Shown piece after piece: positions 1 through 6,349 of a DNA stretch of 18,258 bases. The stretch comes from Lishizhenia sp033720595. GTDB lineage: Bacteria; Bacteroidota; Bacteroidia; Flavobacteriales_D; Crocinitomicaceae. The position numbers and the translations under genes were made by a program. The stretch lies in NCBI RefSeq assembly GCF_033720595.1, contig NZ_JAWWCF010000043.1, positions 1 through 18,258 on the forward strand, read 5' to 3'. The notes under the pieces are model-generated. The model saw only the letters and a program-made list of their open reading frames with translations, had not been told where the DNA came from and searched no databases. Numbering within the stretch: the first letter of the stretch is position 1; each line of letters begins with the position of its first letter.

Positions 1-658
1 AGAGATAGTAGGATACCTATACGAAAATGATCAAACGGAAGCTAAAGCTCTTTTCGCAAAAGTATGGGTAGAAGATAATGGGGCAAAGATAGGAGCTACA
101 ACGGATGAGGAAGGGAAATTTAGAATTTCAGCAATTCCTCCGGGACTTTATCTTTTACAAGCTCAGTATTATGGAGATACATTATCTGACACTATAAAAT
201 GTGAGGTTACAGCTAACGGTATCTTAAATATTGGTAGAGTTAATGTTGTTACAAATGTTACTGAATTAGGGGGGGTAACCATTAGAGGAGGTGAACCTTT
301 GATAAAGTTTGGTAGTGCCGGGGAGACTACAATCAGTTCTCTAGATATCAAGAATAGTCCAGACAGACAGGACCCTGTGAGTTTAATTGTTGGTAAAAAT
401 TCTGATATCAAAAAGAATGAAAGCGGACAAATGATGATTAGAGGTGCTAGACCTGGAGATATGGCTTACTTTATCGACGGAGTTAAATTAAGAGATGCAT
501 TAAGAATACCAGGATCTGCAATTGGTGGAATAACGGTGTACTCTTCTGCAATACCTGCTAAATACGGGGATACAAATGGAGGTGTAATTGTAATGAATAC
601 AAAAAGTTATGCTGATTTGTATAGAAGATGGAAAATAATGACAACAACAGTAGAATAA
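1..658 (+). CDS. Plug-only TonB-receptor-like protein with CarboxypepD_reg-like domain (5' partial)
   Basis: The reading frame is open from base 2 to the TAA at 656-658, so the gene enters from outside the window; about 218 residues are visible. The first ~90 are a CarboxypepD_reg-like beta-sandwich (DEEGKFRISAIPPGLYLLQA), the usual N-terminal extension of Bacteroidota TonB-dependent receptors. A plug-like part follows, with MMIRGARPGDMAYFIDGVKL and AKYGDTNGGVIVMNTKSY, which match the plug motifs IRGxRPGxxxYxIDGVKV and PAKYGDxxGGVV. In a normal receptor a 22-strand barrel of 500 or more residues would come next, but the protein stops 15 residues after the last plug motif. There is no sign of a frameshift: 659-752 is a terminator region, followed by a gene on the other strand. 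It is probably periplasmic or outer-membrane associated. It may be a natural plug-only protein or the remnant of a receptor; substrate unknown. A Met at 299 is only an internal codon. Confidence 0.85.
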   Translation, partial: EIVGYLYENDQTEAKALFAKVWVEDNGAKIGATTDEEGKFRISAIPPGLYLLQAQYYGDTLSDTIKCEVTANGILNIGRVNVVTNVTELGGVTIRGGEPLIKFGSAGETTISSLDIKNSPDRQDPVSLIVGKNSDIKKNESGQMMIRGARPGDMAYFIDGVKLRDALRIPGSAIGGITVYSSAIPAKYGDTNGGVIVMNTKSYADLYRRWKIMTTTVE

Positions 659-702
659 CCTACCCATTTGAGAAGGGATAGCAACAAAGCATCTGGGTAG
701 AA

Positions 703-734
703 AAAGGGCAGACTTTAACTAAAGTCTGCCCTTT
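703..734. terminator. Bidirectional intrinsic terminator between convergent genes
   Basis: A perfect inverted repeat has 14-bp arms (703-716 and 721-734, AAAGGGCAGACTTT and its complement) and a 4-nt loop AACT. Read on the minus strand it ends in a run of five T; on the plus strand the arm ends in TTT followed by GTATGTTTGT. It lies between the plug gene (stop at 658) and the minus-strand CxxC gene (stop at 753), so it can end transcription from both sides. A second, weaker pairing (660-666 with 694-700, CTACCCA/TGGGTAG, 27-nt loop) lies just upstream. Confidence 0.85.
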
Positions 735-752
735 GTATGTTTGTCAATTACT

Positions 753-1310
753 TTAAACAAAAACGAATTGATGGTCTTCTAAAAGTGCTTTGAGCTGAGG
801 GTCTTCTGGCCCATAAAATTGTCTGCCAAAATTATCCCATTCTTCTTTCGTTTCCACTGAAAGGTTTTCTTGAATGTGTTCTATGATGTCGGCGCCAATT
901 AAGTAAGGGGATTGATCTTCTAATAATTCATCTCCTAAAAATTGACCCACAATGTGGTATTCGTCATTTATTTTTGGAGTTTTATTCGTCAGTAAGCATT
1001 CCTTTTTCCAATTACTTTCCCAATCCTCTTCGGTTAATGCAGCTCTTCGTTTCATTAACTCTTCACCCATTAAGGAACGCTGTAAAAAAGCTCTAGATTC
1101 CGTACTCATTTTAGCAACTTGCTCTTGTGCACACATGATGCAAAGTGCCATTTCAAACAGGGTTAAATCTTCACCTTCTTCAGTGCGTTTATATGCCTTT
1201 TCAACAACGTAAGGCATTTTTCCATCATCCAGTCTACAATCGCAGACTTTGCAATGTGTAAAAGGTTTGTGATCAACGTCAGAGTAAAAGTCTTTTGGGA
1301 TTTTAGCCAT
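753..1310 (-). CDS. Hypothetical protein with two CxxC pairs (possible zinc ribbon)
   Basis: 185 aa; family not recognised. The N-terminal 60 residues hold CKVCDC (20-25) and CIMC (57-60), a spacing that suits a single zinc-binding knuckle domain; metal binding is inferred. The rest is acidic and soluble, with no signal peptide or membrane segment, and includes a helical charged stretch (about 64-105) and an aromatic-rich C-terminus. Its ATG lies inside the end of the mannose-1-phosphate guanylyltransferase gene: the two overlap by 8 nt (ATGGCTAA contains start and stop), which points to translational coupling and makes this the last gene of a sprT-like/manC/CxxC operon. The bidirectional hairpin at 703-734 lies just downstream. 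Coding status is firm from length, start overlap and context; function is open. Confidence 0.8.
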   Translation of the reverse strand: MAKIPKDFYSDVDHKPFTHCKVCDCRLDDGKMPYVVEKAYKRTEEGEDLTLFEMALCIMCAQEQVAKMSTESRAFLQRSLMGEELMKRRAALTEEDWESNWKKECLLTNKTPKINDEYHIVGQFLGDELLEDQSPYLIGADIIEHIQENLSVETKEEWDNFGRQFYGPEDPQLKALLEDHQFVFV

Positions 1311-2379
1311 TTTCTTGCTCTATAAGTTTGAGGTAAGTTTTTAAGTTTTGTTCGTCAGCCTTTTTAAGGATAAGTAATTTCTCTTCTGTTTCAACAACGA
1401 TGTAATCATCTAATCCTTGAATAATAGCTTTTTTCTTTGTAGGTAATTTCACCAAACAATCATGGGCATCTATCATTCGAATGCCAGGATTGTCTGTTGC
1501 GTTGCCGTGGTGGTCTTTTTCGAGATGACCATACAAGCTACCCCATGTTCCTAAGTCAGACCAATCAAAGTCTGCCAAAACAACACTAATGTTACGTGCA
1601 TTTTCCATAACTGCAAAATCTATAGAGATGTTTTCAGCAGCATGAAAGGCTGCATCTACATAGGCTTGTTCTTTGTCTGTGAAATATACAGAGAAGTCTT
1701 TACAGAATAAGTCATGTAGTTCTGGCTTGAAGCGTTTTAAAGCATTTAAGATTACTTCAGCGGTCCACACAAATATTCCAGAGTTCCAACAGTAGTCACC
1801 ACTTGTCAAGAAGATTTTAGCCAATTCCTTGTTGGGTTTTTCTGTAAATTGTTTTACTCTTTTTACATCACCTCCTACAACATCTCCGTCTTCAAAGAAC
1901 TGTATGTAGCCATACCCCGTATCAGGTCGTGTTGGTTTAATACCAAGGGTTGTGATGCGCTTGTTTTCTTTCGCATTTTTCAAGGCAATATTGATTATAC
2001 GCTCAAACTTATGTTGTTGCAATATCAAATGATCTGAAGGAGCTACAATTAGATTGGCCTCTTTGTTTAACGCGTAAATTTTAGCCGCGGCATAAGCGAT
2101 ACAAGGCGCAGTATTTTTGCGCTCTGGTTCTGTTAGTATTTGCTTGTCGGCTAATTCAGGCAAATGCTCCTTTACCATTCCGCAGTATTCTGCATTGGTA
2201 ACGATGTAAATATTTTCGTTGGGTATGATGTTGAGCAGTCGTTCATAGGTCAAACGCAAGAGTGATTTTCCTATTCCCAAAACATCTAAAAATTGTTTAG
2301 GGCGGGCAGGGGTAGACATCGGCCAAAACCTCGATCCAACTCCTCCAGCCATAATGACTGCGTAATTATTTGTATCCAT
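1303..2379 (-). CDS. manC: Mannose-1-phosphate guanylyltransferase
   Basis: 358 aa. It converts mannose-1-phosphate and GTP to GDP-mannose, the donor for mannose and (through GDP-fucose and related sugars) other residues in surface polysaccharides; cytoplasmic. Family motifs in order: nucleotide-binding GGVGSRFWP (12-20) with PKQF (27-30), EPERKNTAPCI (84-94), APSDHLI (113-119), RPDTGYGYIQ (151-160), FTEKP (178-182) and WNSGIF (198-203). The length matches the single-domain form; the ~110-residue C-terminal cupin isomerase domain of bifunctional ManC/AlgA enzymes is absent. The start is 2 nt after the stop of the SprT-like gene, and the end overlaps the CxxC gene by 8 nt, so the three are one transcription unit. 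No other polysaccharide gene is nearby, which suggests a housekeeping supply of GDP-mannose. A related nucleotidyltransferase specificity cannot be excluded, but the TGYGYI and PKQF motifs favour GDP-mannose. Confidence 0.92.
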   Translation of the reverse strand: MDTNNYAVIMAGGVGSRFWPMSTPARPKQFLDVLGIGKSLLRLTYERLLNIIPNENIYIVTNAEYCGMVKEHLPELADKQILTEPERKNTAPCIAYAAAKIYALNKEANLIVAPSDHLILQQHKFERIINIALKNAKENKRITTLGIKPTRPDTGYGYIQFFEDGDVVGGDVKRVKQFTEKPNKELAKIFLTSGDYCWNSGIFVWTAEVILNALKRFKPELHDLFCKDFSVYFTDKEQAYVDAAFHAAENISIDFAVMENARNISVVLADFDWSDLGTWGSLYGHLEKDHHGNATDNPGIRMIDAHDCLVKLPTKKKAIIQGLDDYIVVETEEKLLILKKADEQNLKTYLKLIEQENG

Positions 2380-2381
2380 TT

Positions 2382-3002
2382 TTAATCTTCTATTCGTTCT
2401 ACTTCGGCAAGGCAGTGTACCAAATATAACTTACCGGTGCCTATTTCTTCGCACATGTATCGCTTTCTACGCAATTTTCCACGTTTAAAGCTTTTGTTGT
2501 TGAGTATAAAACATTCGTTTTCTCTTAATTCTTCAACTGTAATAAGCGTGTGTTTTTCGCTATCATAACGTTTCAATACTCTACTTAGTGCAAGGTCTGT
2601 GCAAGAACTTGCTCTAGGCTTGTTTACACTGTTGCGTAAAGCCAATTTAATGTCTCTAGGAATTTCTTCAGCATCCAAGAGGGGGGAGAGGAGTTGGCTG
2701 AATTTATTTTGCCATTCCAAACCATGGGCTTTAACCTGCCAGCCATGCTCAATGTAGGTTTGCATGTGGGCAAATTCGTGCAAGGTCGTTATCAAGAATT
2801 GATAAGGGTTTAAATCGCCATTCACCGTAATTCTATGGTAATCACTTTTAATGGGTGGACGATAATCTCCCAGCTTTGTTTTTCGTGGTTTGCTTACTTT
2901 AAAAGCAACTTTAGAAGAAAAGAGTAAATCTGTCACATAACCTGTAAAGGCTGCTGGAATAAATTTTTCTAACTTTTGTTCTATTTGCTCTCTTTTTGTC
3001 AT
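2382..3002 (-). CDS. SprT-like zinc metalloprotein
   Basis: 206 aa. The central TTLHEFAHMQTYIEHG has the HExxH zinc/catalytic motif (H75, E76, H79), followed by AHGLEWQNKF, where H93 fits the third ligand of SprT/Spartan proteins (HGxxW/F). The N-terminal region (KLEKFIPAAF, GYVTDLLF) also matches SprT-like proteins of Bacteroidota. Eukaryotic SPRTN cleaves DNA-protein crosslinks; the role of bacterial SprT proteins is much less clear, so proteolytic activity is an inference. The C-terminal half has CEEIG and basic stretches (KRGKLRRKR) but no clear four-cysteine zinc ribbon. No signal peptide, so cytoplasmic. It is the first gene of the minus-strand operon with manC (2-nt gap) and is divergent from mlaE; its promoter should lie in 3003-3116. 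Confidence 0.85.
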   Translation of the reverse strand: MTKREQIEQKLEKFIPAAFTGYVTDLLFSSKVAFKVSKPRKTKLGDYRPPIKSDYHRITVNGDLNPYQFLITTLHEFAHMQTYIEHGWQVKAHGLEWQNKFSQLLSPLLDAEEIPRDIKLALRNSVNKPRASSCTDLALSRVLKRYDSEKHTLITVEELRENECFILNNKSFKRGKLRRKRYMCEEIGTGKLYLVHCLAEVERIED

Positions 3003-3022
3003 ACAGAAATGGGCTGTAGACC

Positions 3023-3035
3023 TTACCTAAGGTAA
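3023..3035. promoter_or_regulatory. 13-bp palindrome in divergent promoter region (possible operator)
   Basis: TTACCTAAGGTAA reads the same on both strands except for its central base (6-bp arms). It lies 21 nt upstream of the SprT-like start and about 80 nt upstream of mlaE, in the 114-bp divergent spacer. Position and symmetry suit a binding site for a dimeric regulator of the leftward operon, but no regulator gene is nearby and a chance palindrome is possible. Confidence 0.3.
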
Positions 3036-3081
3036 AGTGTAAACAATTACATGTGGGTATAAAATCGCTCTAAAATAAGGA

Positions 3082-3089
3082 TACTTTAG
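3082..3089 (+). promoter_or_regulatory. Weak candidate -7 element for mlaE
   Basis: TACTTTAG matches the Bacteroidota -7 consensus TAnnTTTG at all but one of the fixed positions and lies 27 nt before the mlaE ATG. I find no convincing TTTG-type -33 element at the right distance, so this is tentative. GGAG at 3111-3114, 2 nt before the ATG, is too close to be a typical Shine-Dalgarno site. Confidence 0.2.
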
Positions 3090-3116
3090 AATAAGCTATT
3101 AATTTAGCACGGAGTT

Positions 3117-3857
3117 ATGAATAATATTCAGAACATAGGAAAATATTTCATGCTGTTAAAGCAGGTACTTACGCAGCCAGAGCGTTTCCGTGTGTATACA
3201 AAACGCGTGTCAAACGAATGGGAAACTATAGGGATTAACTCTATGGGAATTGTAGGTATCCTTTCTGTATTTATGGGGGCGGTTATCGCTTTGCAAACGG
3301 CATCTAATATGGATAGTCCTTTATTGCCTAAATATACCATAGGTTATATTACCAGATCTTCTACCATCTTAGAATTTTCACCTACCATTATCTCTTTAAT
3401 TTTGGCAGGTAAGGTAGGGTCAAACATTGCCTCTGAAATTGGAACGATGCGCGTAACAGAGCAAATAGATGCTTTAGATATCATGGGGATTAATAGTGCG
3501 AGCTACTTAATTTTACCCAAATTAATCGCAGCGGTTACTATCCTTCCATTCTTGATAATTATTTCAATGGCGTTAAGTATCCTCGGAGGTTATTTTGCCG
3601 TGACTACATCTAATCTTTGTTCTCACGAAGAATTTGTTTACGGAGTACGCGCCTTTTTCGATACAGGTAATATAGTCTATGCCTTGGTGAAAACGATGGT
3701 GTTTGCTTTTATTATCGTTTCGGTTTCTGCTTTTTACGGGTATTACACGAGAGGTGGAGCGCTAGATGTTGGTAAATCATCTACGCAAGGAGTAGTGTGG
3801 AGTACCATCACTATTTTGATCGCCAACTTTATATTAACGCAATTAATCTTACTGTAA
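3117..3857 (+). CDS. mlaE: MlaE-family lipid ABC transporter permease
   Basis: 246 aa, the usual length for MlaE permeases (~250). It forms the inner-membrane channel of an ABC system that moves phospholipids or other lipids between the membranes. The family signature is clear: an interfacial N-terminal helix (about 1-40), then hydrophobic segments near 42-62, 84-100, 137-165, 190-205 and 222-246, with the conserved cytoplasmic motif AGKVGSNIASEIGTMRVTEQ continuing to IDAL at 117-120. Its stop overlaps the mlaF start (TAATG), so permease and ATPase are translationally coupled. The start fits the family N-terminus and follows the divergent spacer. No mlaD (MCE substrate-binding subunit), mlaB or mlaC gene is adjacent, so those partners must lie elsewhere or be absent. 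Confidence 0.93.
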   Translation: MNNIQNIGKYFMLLKQVLTQPERFRVYTKRVSNEWETIGINSMGIVGILSVFMGAVIALQTASNMDSPLLPKYTIGYITRSSTILEFSPTIISLILAGKVGSNIASEIGTMRVTEQIDALDIMGINSASYLILPKLIAAVTILPFLIIISMALSILGGYFAVTTSNLCSHEEFVYGVRAFFDTGNIVYALVKTMVFAFIIVSVSAFYGYYTRGGALDVGKSSTQGVVWSTITILIANFILTQLILL

Positions 3858-4612
3858 TGATAGAAGTGAAGGGCGTAAATAAATCTTTTGGTGAAAAGCA
3901 TGTTTTGCACGATATCAACGCAGAGTTTCATCCAGGAAAAGTGAATCTGATCATTGGTCAATCAGGACAGGGTAAATCTGTACTTACCAAGTGTATTGTT
4001 GGTTTAATGGAGATAGATTCTGGAAGTATTTACTTTGATGGACGTGATTTTAGTGCTATGGATAGGAGAGAGCGACGTGAAATTCGAAAAGAGATAGGTA
4101 TGCTTTTCCAAGGTTCTGCTTTGTTCGATTCTATGACGGTAGAGCAAAATATCATGTTCCCTTTGGATATGTATACTTCCATGACCAAAGAGGAGAAGAT
4201 AGAAAGAGCCAACTTCTGTTTAAAGCGTGTAAACCTAGAAAATACAAATCATCTTTATCCTGCCGAATGTTCTGGAGGTATGCAGAAGCGTATCGCCATT
4301 GCACGTGCTATTTCAATGAATCCGAAATACTTATTTTGCGATGAACCAAACTCTGGTTTAGATCCAAGAACGAGTATTTTGATTGATAATTTGATTCGAG
4401 AAATTACTTACGAGTACAACATCACAACCGTTGTAATTACACACGATATGAACTCGGTGATGGAGATTGGAGATAAAATCAGTTTCATCAATGAAGGTAA
4501 AATTTGGTGGGAAGGTGATAATAAGGAGATCTTAACCACGGATAATCAAGAAATCATCGATTTCGTGTACGCCTCTAAGTTCATGAAAAACCTCAAAGGA
4601 AAACTTGCTTAA
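3857..4612 (+). CDS. mlaF: MlaF-family lipid ABC transporter ATP-binding protein
   Basis: 251 aa from the ATG in the TAATG overlap with mlaE. The frame stays open 60 nt further upstream to a Met at 3797, but that extension lies inside mlaE, and MIEVKGVNKSFG is the normal start of an ABC ATPase. Motifs: Walker A GQSGQGKS (34-41), Q-loop FQGSALFD (84-91), signature CSGGMQKR (138-145), Walker B YLFCDEP (158-164) with NSGLDP, and H-loop H196 in VVITHDM. The SGGMQKR form of the signature is typical of MlaF rather than of importers with LSGGQ. It powers the MlaE permease at the cytoplasmic face. The gene-free region 4613-4899 follows; I see no strong terminator directly after the stop, only a loose AAAGAAT/ATTCTTT pairing at 4622-4660. 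Confidence 0.93.
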   Translation: MIEVKGVNKSFGEKHVLHDINAEFHPGKVNLIIGQSGQGKSVLTKCIVGLMEIDSGSIYFDGRDFSAMDRRERREIRKEIGMLFQGSALFDSMTVEQNIMFPLDMYTSMTKEEKIERANFCLKRVNLENTNHLYPAECSGGMQKRIAIARAISMNPKYLFCDEPNSGLDPRTSILIDNLIREITYEYNITTVVITHDMNSVMEIGDKISFINEGKIWWEGDNKEILTTDNQEIIDFVYASKFMKNLKGKLA

Positions 4613-4660
4613 ACTAAGCGTAAAGAATTATCTCGTTTAGAATATTGATTTTTATTCTTT

Positions 4661-4815
4661 AGAAGGGCGTCATCCGGCTATCCGTTTTAGTCCACATCCC
4701 AAATGCTAAGTAGCACTAACCATCGCCAAAATTTCCTGCGGTCATATTTGCAATGTTAAGTCCTTCTAACCTTTTGTTTAGTGCAGCTGCCACTGCTATC
4801 CGGCGCAGGGTCAGT
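4661..4815. other. Candidate structured intergenic element
   Basis: This is the core of the 287-bp gene-free stretch 4613-4899 between convergent mlaF and a secreted-protein gene. GCTATCCG occurs at both ends (4677-4684 and 4795-4802). GCACTAA (4713-4719) can pair perfectly with TTAGTGC (4778-4784). TGCTA/TAGCA (4704-4708 and 4711-4715) forms a compact local hairpin that competes with it, and GCG + CCGG (4667-4669, 4674-4677) could pair with CCGG + CGC (4800-4806) to close the whole. The pattern GGCTATCCG ... CCACTGCTATCC resembles intergenic elements I recall from flavobacterial genomes; this is memory and not a search. It could be an ncRNA, a 3'-end element or a dispersed repeat. Orientation is unknown, and no ORF of credible length crosses it. 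Confidence 0.4.
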
Positions 4816-4857
4816 TCTGAGTGTGAGTAGGGAGTGAAGAGTTGTATTTTTATTAAA

Positions 4858-4882
4858 GGTTCCCGAGCGAAGTCGAGGGACC
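4858..4882. repeat. GAGCGAAGTCGA-type hairpin (dispersed repeat or terminator-like)
   Basis: Bases 4858-4866 pair with 4873-4882: nine pairs including one G-T, with a bulged A at 4876 and loop GCGAAG. The core GAGCGAAGTCGA is one I recall as a common small intergenic hairpin in Bacteroidota and cyanobacterial genomes. It lies 17 bp beyond the stop of the minus-strand secreted-protein gene and may stabilise or end transcripts from both sides; T-runs are weak (AATTTG on the plus side, TTTAATAAAAA on the minus side). Confidence 0.5.
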
Positions 4883-4899
4883 AATTTGTAGTTTAAAAC

Positions 4900-5796
4900 C
4901 TAATCGTACAACTCGTAATCCAATAATTTCAAAATGGTAAACTCATGTGTAATCACATCTCTACGCATAATGTAGTCGATGCGGTAAGTAGCTCTATCAT
5001 AAATTACTTCTGTTTTGTATAAATACTTTCCGTCTTTATACTCGTTACGCGTGTCTACGTTGCCGTGTTCGTCGTATCTGTAAGTAATGATAGTCATAGA
5101 TCTTCTCGGGTCTTTAACCTCGATAGAAACGCTGTCTATACGCGCTTCGTAATTGTAGAAGTATTTGGTACGCTTTAAATGGGTCGACTTATCGTATTTT
5201 TCGTATTCCTCTACCTTAAACCCAATACTGTCTACTGTTTCTGTTCGGTACTTGTACGGCAAATTCATATTGTTGTACACAACTTGTCTTTCTTTACCAC
5301 TTACTTTTTTGTAGGTATAGCGCTCTGTAGATACAAGGTATTTTTCACCGATTTCAAAATCTATCTTTCTACCGTTCTTGTTTTTTAGTCGGTAAAACTC
5401 CGTACTAGTAGGTCTTCCAATAGAATCATAAGTGTAGATATATGCTGAGAAGCCGTGTTTGTCGCTAAAACGTTCGCTGGTGAGTTGTCCTTCTGCATTG
5501 TATTCAAACATGGTAACCACTGTATCTAACTTGCCATTTTCCTTGATGGTTTCGTAAGATTTAATCATTCTACCTTCAGTATCGAATTCATACACGCGCT
5601 TTAAACCATTGGTGCGCATGTTTTGTCCTGTTCTTTTGGTCATAAACTCCCCAGAAATACGTTTTATCTTGTTTTTCTTTATGTACTCTGGATTGAAGGA
5701 TGTGCGTTCACCTAAGGCATGTCCTTCTTCATTAGAAATGATTTGTCCCCAACTGAACGTACTGATAAGAAGCGCGATGAATAGAAGTGTTTTCAT
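4900..5796 (-). CDS. Secreted protein with YD/RHS-like repeats
   Basis: 298 aa from the ATG at 5796, which opens a clear signal peptide (MKTLLFIALLISTFSWGQ). An in-frame ATG at 5829 would add 11 residues, but it lies inside the terminator hairpin 5815-5843 and would spoil the signal peptide. The mature part is beta-rich and repetitive, with units of the form Y-x-Y/F-D/N-x-x-G-R/Q/N: YEFDTEGRMIKS (69-80), FEYNAEGQLTSERF (97-110), YTYDSIGRPTSTEFY (121-135) and YRYDEHGNVDTRNEY (239-253). These resemble single YD repeats of RHS-type proteins, here in a short secreted chain with no toxin or core domain. Likely periplasmic or surface exposed. No lipobox Cys and no type IX sorting domain is visible. 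Function unknown; it stands alone between two terminator-like hairpins. Confidence 0.82.
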   Translation of the reverse strand: MKTLLFIALLISTFSWGQIISNEEGHALGERTSFNPEYIKKNKIKRISGEFMTKRTGQNMRTNGLKRVYEFDTEGRMIKSYETIKENGKLDTVVTMFEYNAEGQLTSERFSDKHGFSAYIYTYDSIGRPTSTEFYRLKNKNGRKIDFEIGEKYLVSTERYTYKKVSGKERQVVYNNMNLPYKYRTETVDSIGFKVEEYEKYDKSTHLKRTKYFYNYEARIDSVSIEVKDPRRSMTIITYRYDEHGNVDTRNEYKDGKYLYKTEVIYDRATYRIDYIMRRDVITHEFTILKLLDYELYD

Positions 5797-5814
5797 GATT
5801 TGAATTTTACAAAA

Positions 5815-5843
5815 TATCCCGAACACCAAGGGTATTCGGGATA
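5815..5843 (-). terminator. Terminator of the dcw operon
   Basis: TATCCCGAA (5815-5823) and TTCGGGATA (5835-5843) form a perfect 9-bp stem, extended past one mismatch by ACC/GGT around an AAG loop. On the minus strand the stem is followed by TTTTGTAAAA. It lies 47 nt beyond the yqeY stop and is the first strong hairpin after the long minus-strand operon, so it most likely ends that transcript. The next gene starts only 18 nt further on, so its own promoter probably overlaps this region; I could not identify it. Confidence 0.7.
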
Positions 5844-5890
5844 ATAAATTTCCTATGTCTTACGTATATGACAAAGGAGAATAAAGCATT

Positions 5891-6346
5891 TTAAAGATTG
5901 TTTAAACCTTCTTTAACCAATGTAGAAATCATTTTCCCATCAGCTTTTCCGGCTAATTTCTTGCTTAATGTACCCATTACTTTACCCATGTCTTGTGGAC
6001 CCTGAGCTCCTAAATCAGTAATGGCTTGTGCAACCTCAGCTTTAACTTCTTCTTCGCTCATCATTTTCGGCAAATAAGCCTCGATGATTTCTGCTTGGAA
6101 TTTTTCATCAGCTGCTAAATCTTCTCTCCCTTGTTCTACGTACAATGCATATGATTCCATGCGTTGTTTGTGTAACTTCAAGATAATTTTGTTCTCTTGT
6201 GCTGCAGAAATTTCTTCTTGAGCACCGCTTGCTGTTGCTTCTAACAACAACTTAGCTTTAATATCTCTTAACGCAGAAAGCTTTTCTTTTTCTCTCGCCT
6301 TCATTGCGTTTTTGATATCTGTATTAATTTGTTCTGTTAAACTCAT
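5891..6346 (-). CDS. yqeY: GatB/YqeY domain-containing protein
   Basis: 151 aa, the standard size for YqeY. The sequence runs MSLTEQINTDIKNAMKAREK, then LSALRDIKAKLL, ends the first helical part with EAYLPKMMSEEEV, and closes with QDMGKVMGTLSKKLAGKADG, all hallmarks of the family. The domain is related to the C-terminal tRNA-binding region of the GatB amidotransferase subunit, but the catalytic part is missing and the cellular role of stand-alone YqeY is not settled. It starts 3 nt after the ftsZ stop and is the last gene of the dcw operon; ftsZ-yqeY is, as I recall, a common pairing in Bacteroidota. Cytoplasmic. Confidence 0.92.
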   Translation of the reverse strand: MSLTEQINTDIKNAMKAREKEKLSALRDIKAKLLLEATASGAQEEISAAQENKIILKLHKQRMESYALYVEQGREDLAADEKFQAEIIEAYLPKMMSEEEVKAEVAQAITDLGAQGPQDMGKVMGTLSKKLAGKADGKMISTLVKEGLNNL

Positions 6347-6349
6347 CTG

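Noticed and set aside
299..658. Plug-domain protein starting at Met 299
   Set aside because: The same frame is open to the window edge and encodes the CarboxypepD_reg-like domain upstream, so this Met is internal.
3797..3856. Upstream extension of the MlaF frame to a Met at 3797
   Set aside because: It lies wholly inside mlaE, and the ATG in the TAATG overlap gives the normal ABC ATPase N-terminus.
5797..5829. Longer start for the secreted YD-repeat protein (ATG at 5829)
   Set aside because: It would be translated from the terminator hairpin and would add residues ahead of a perfect signal peptide.
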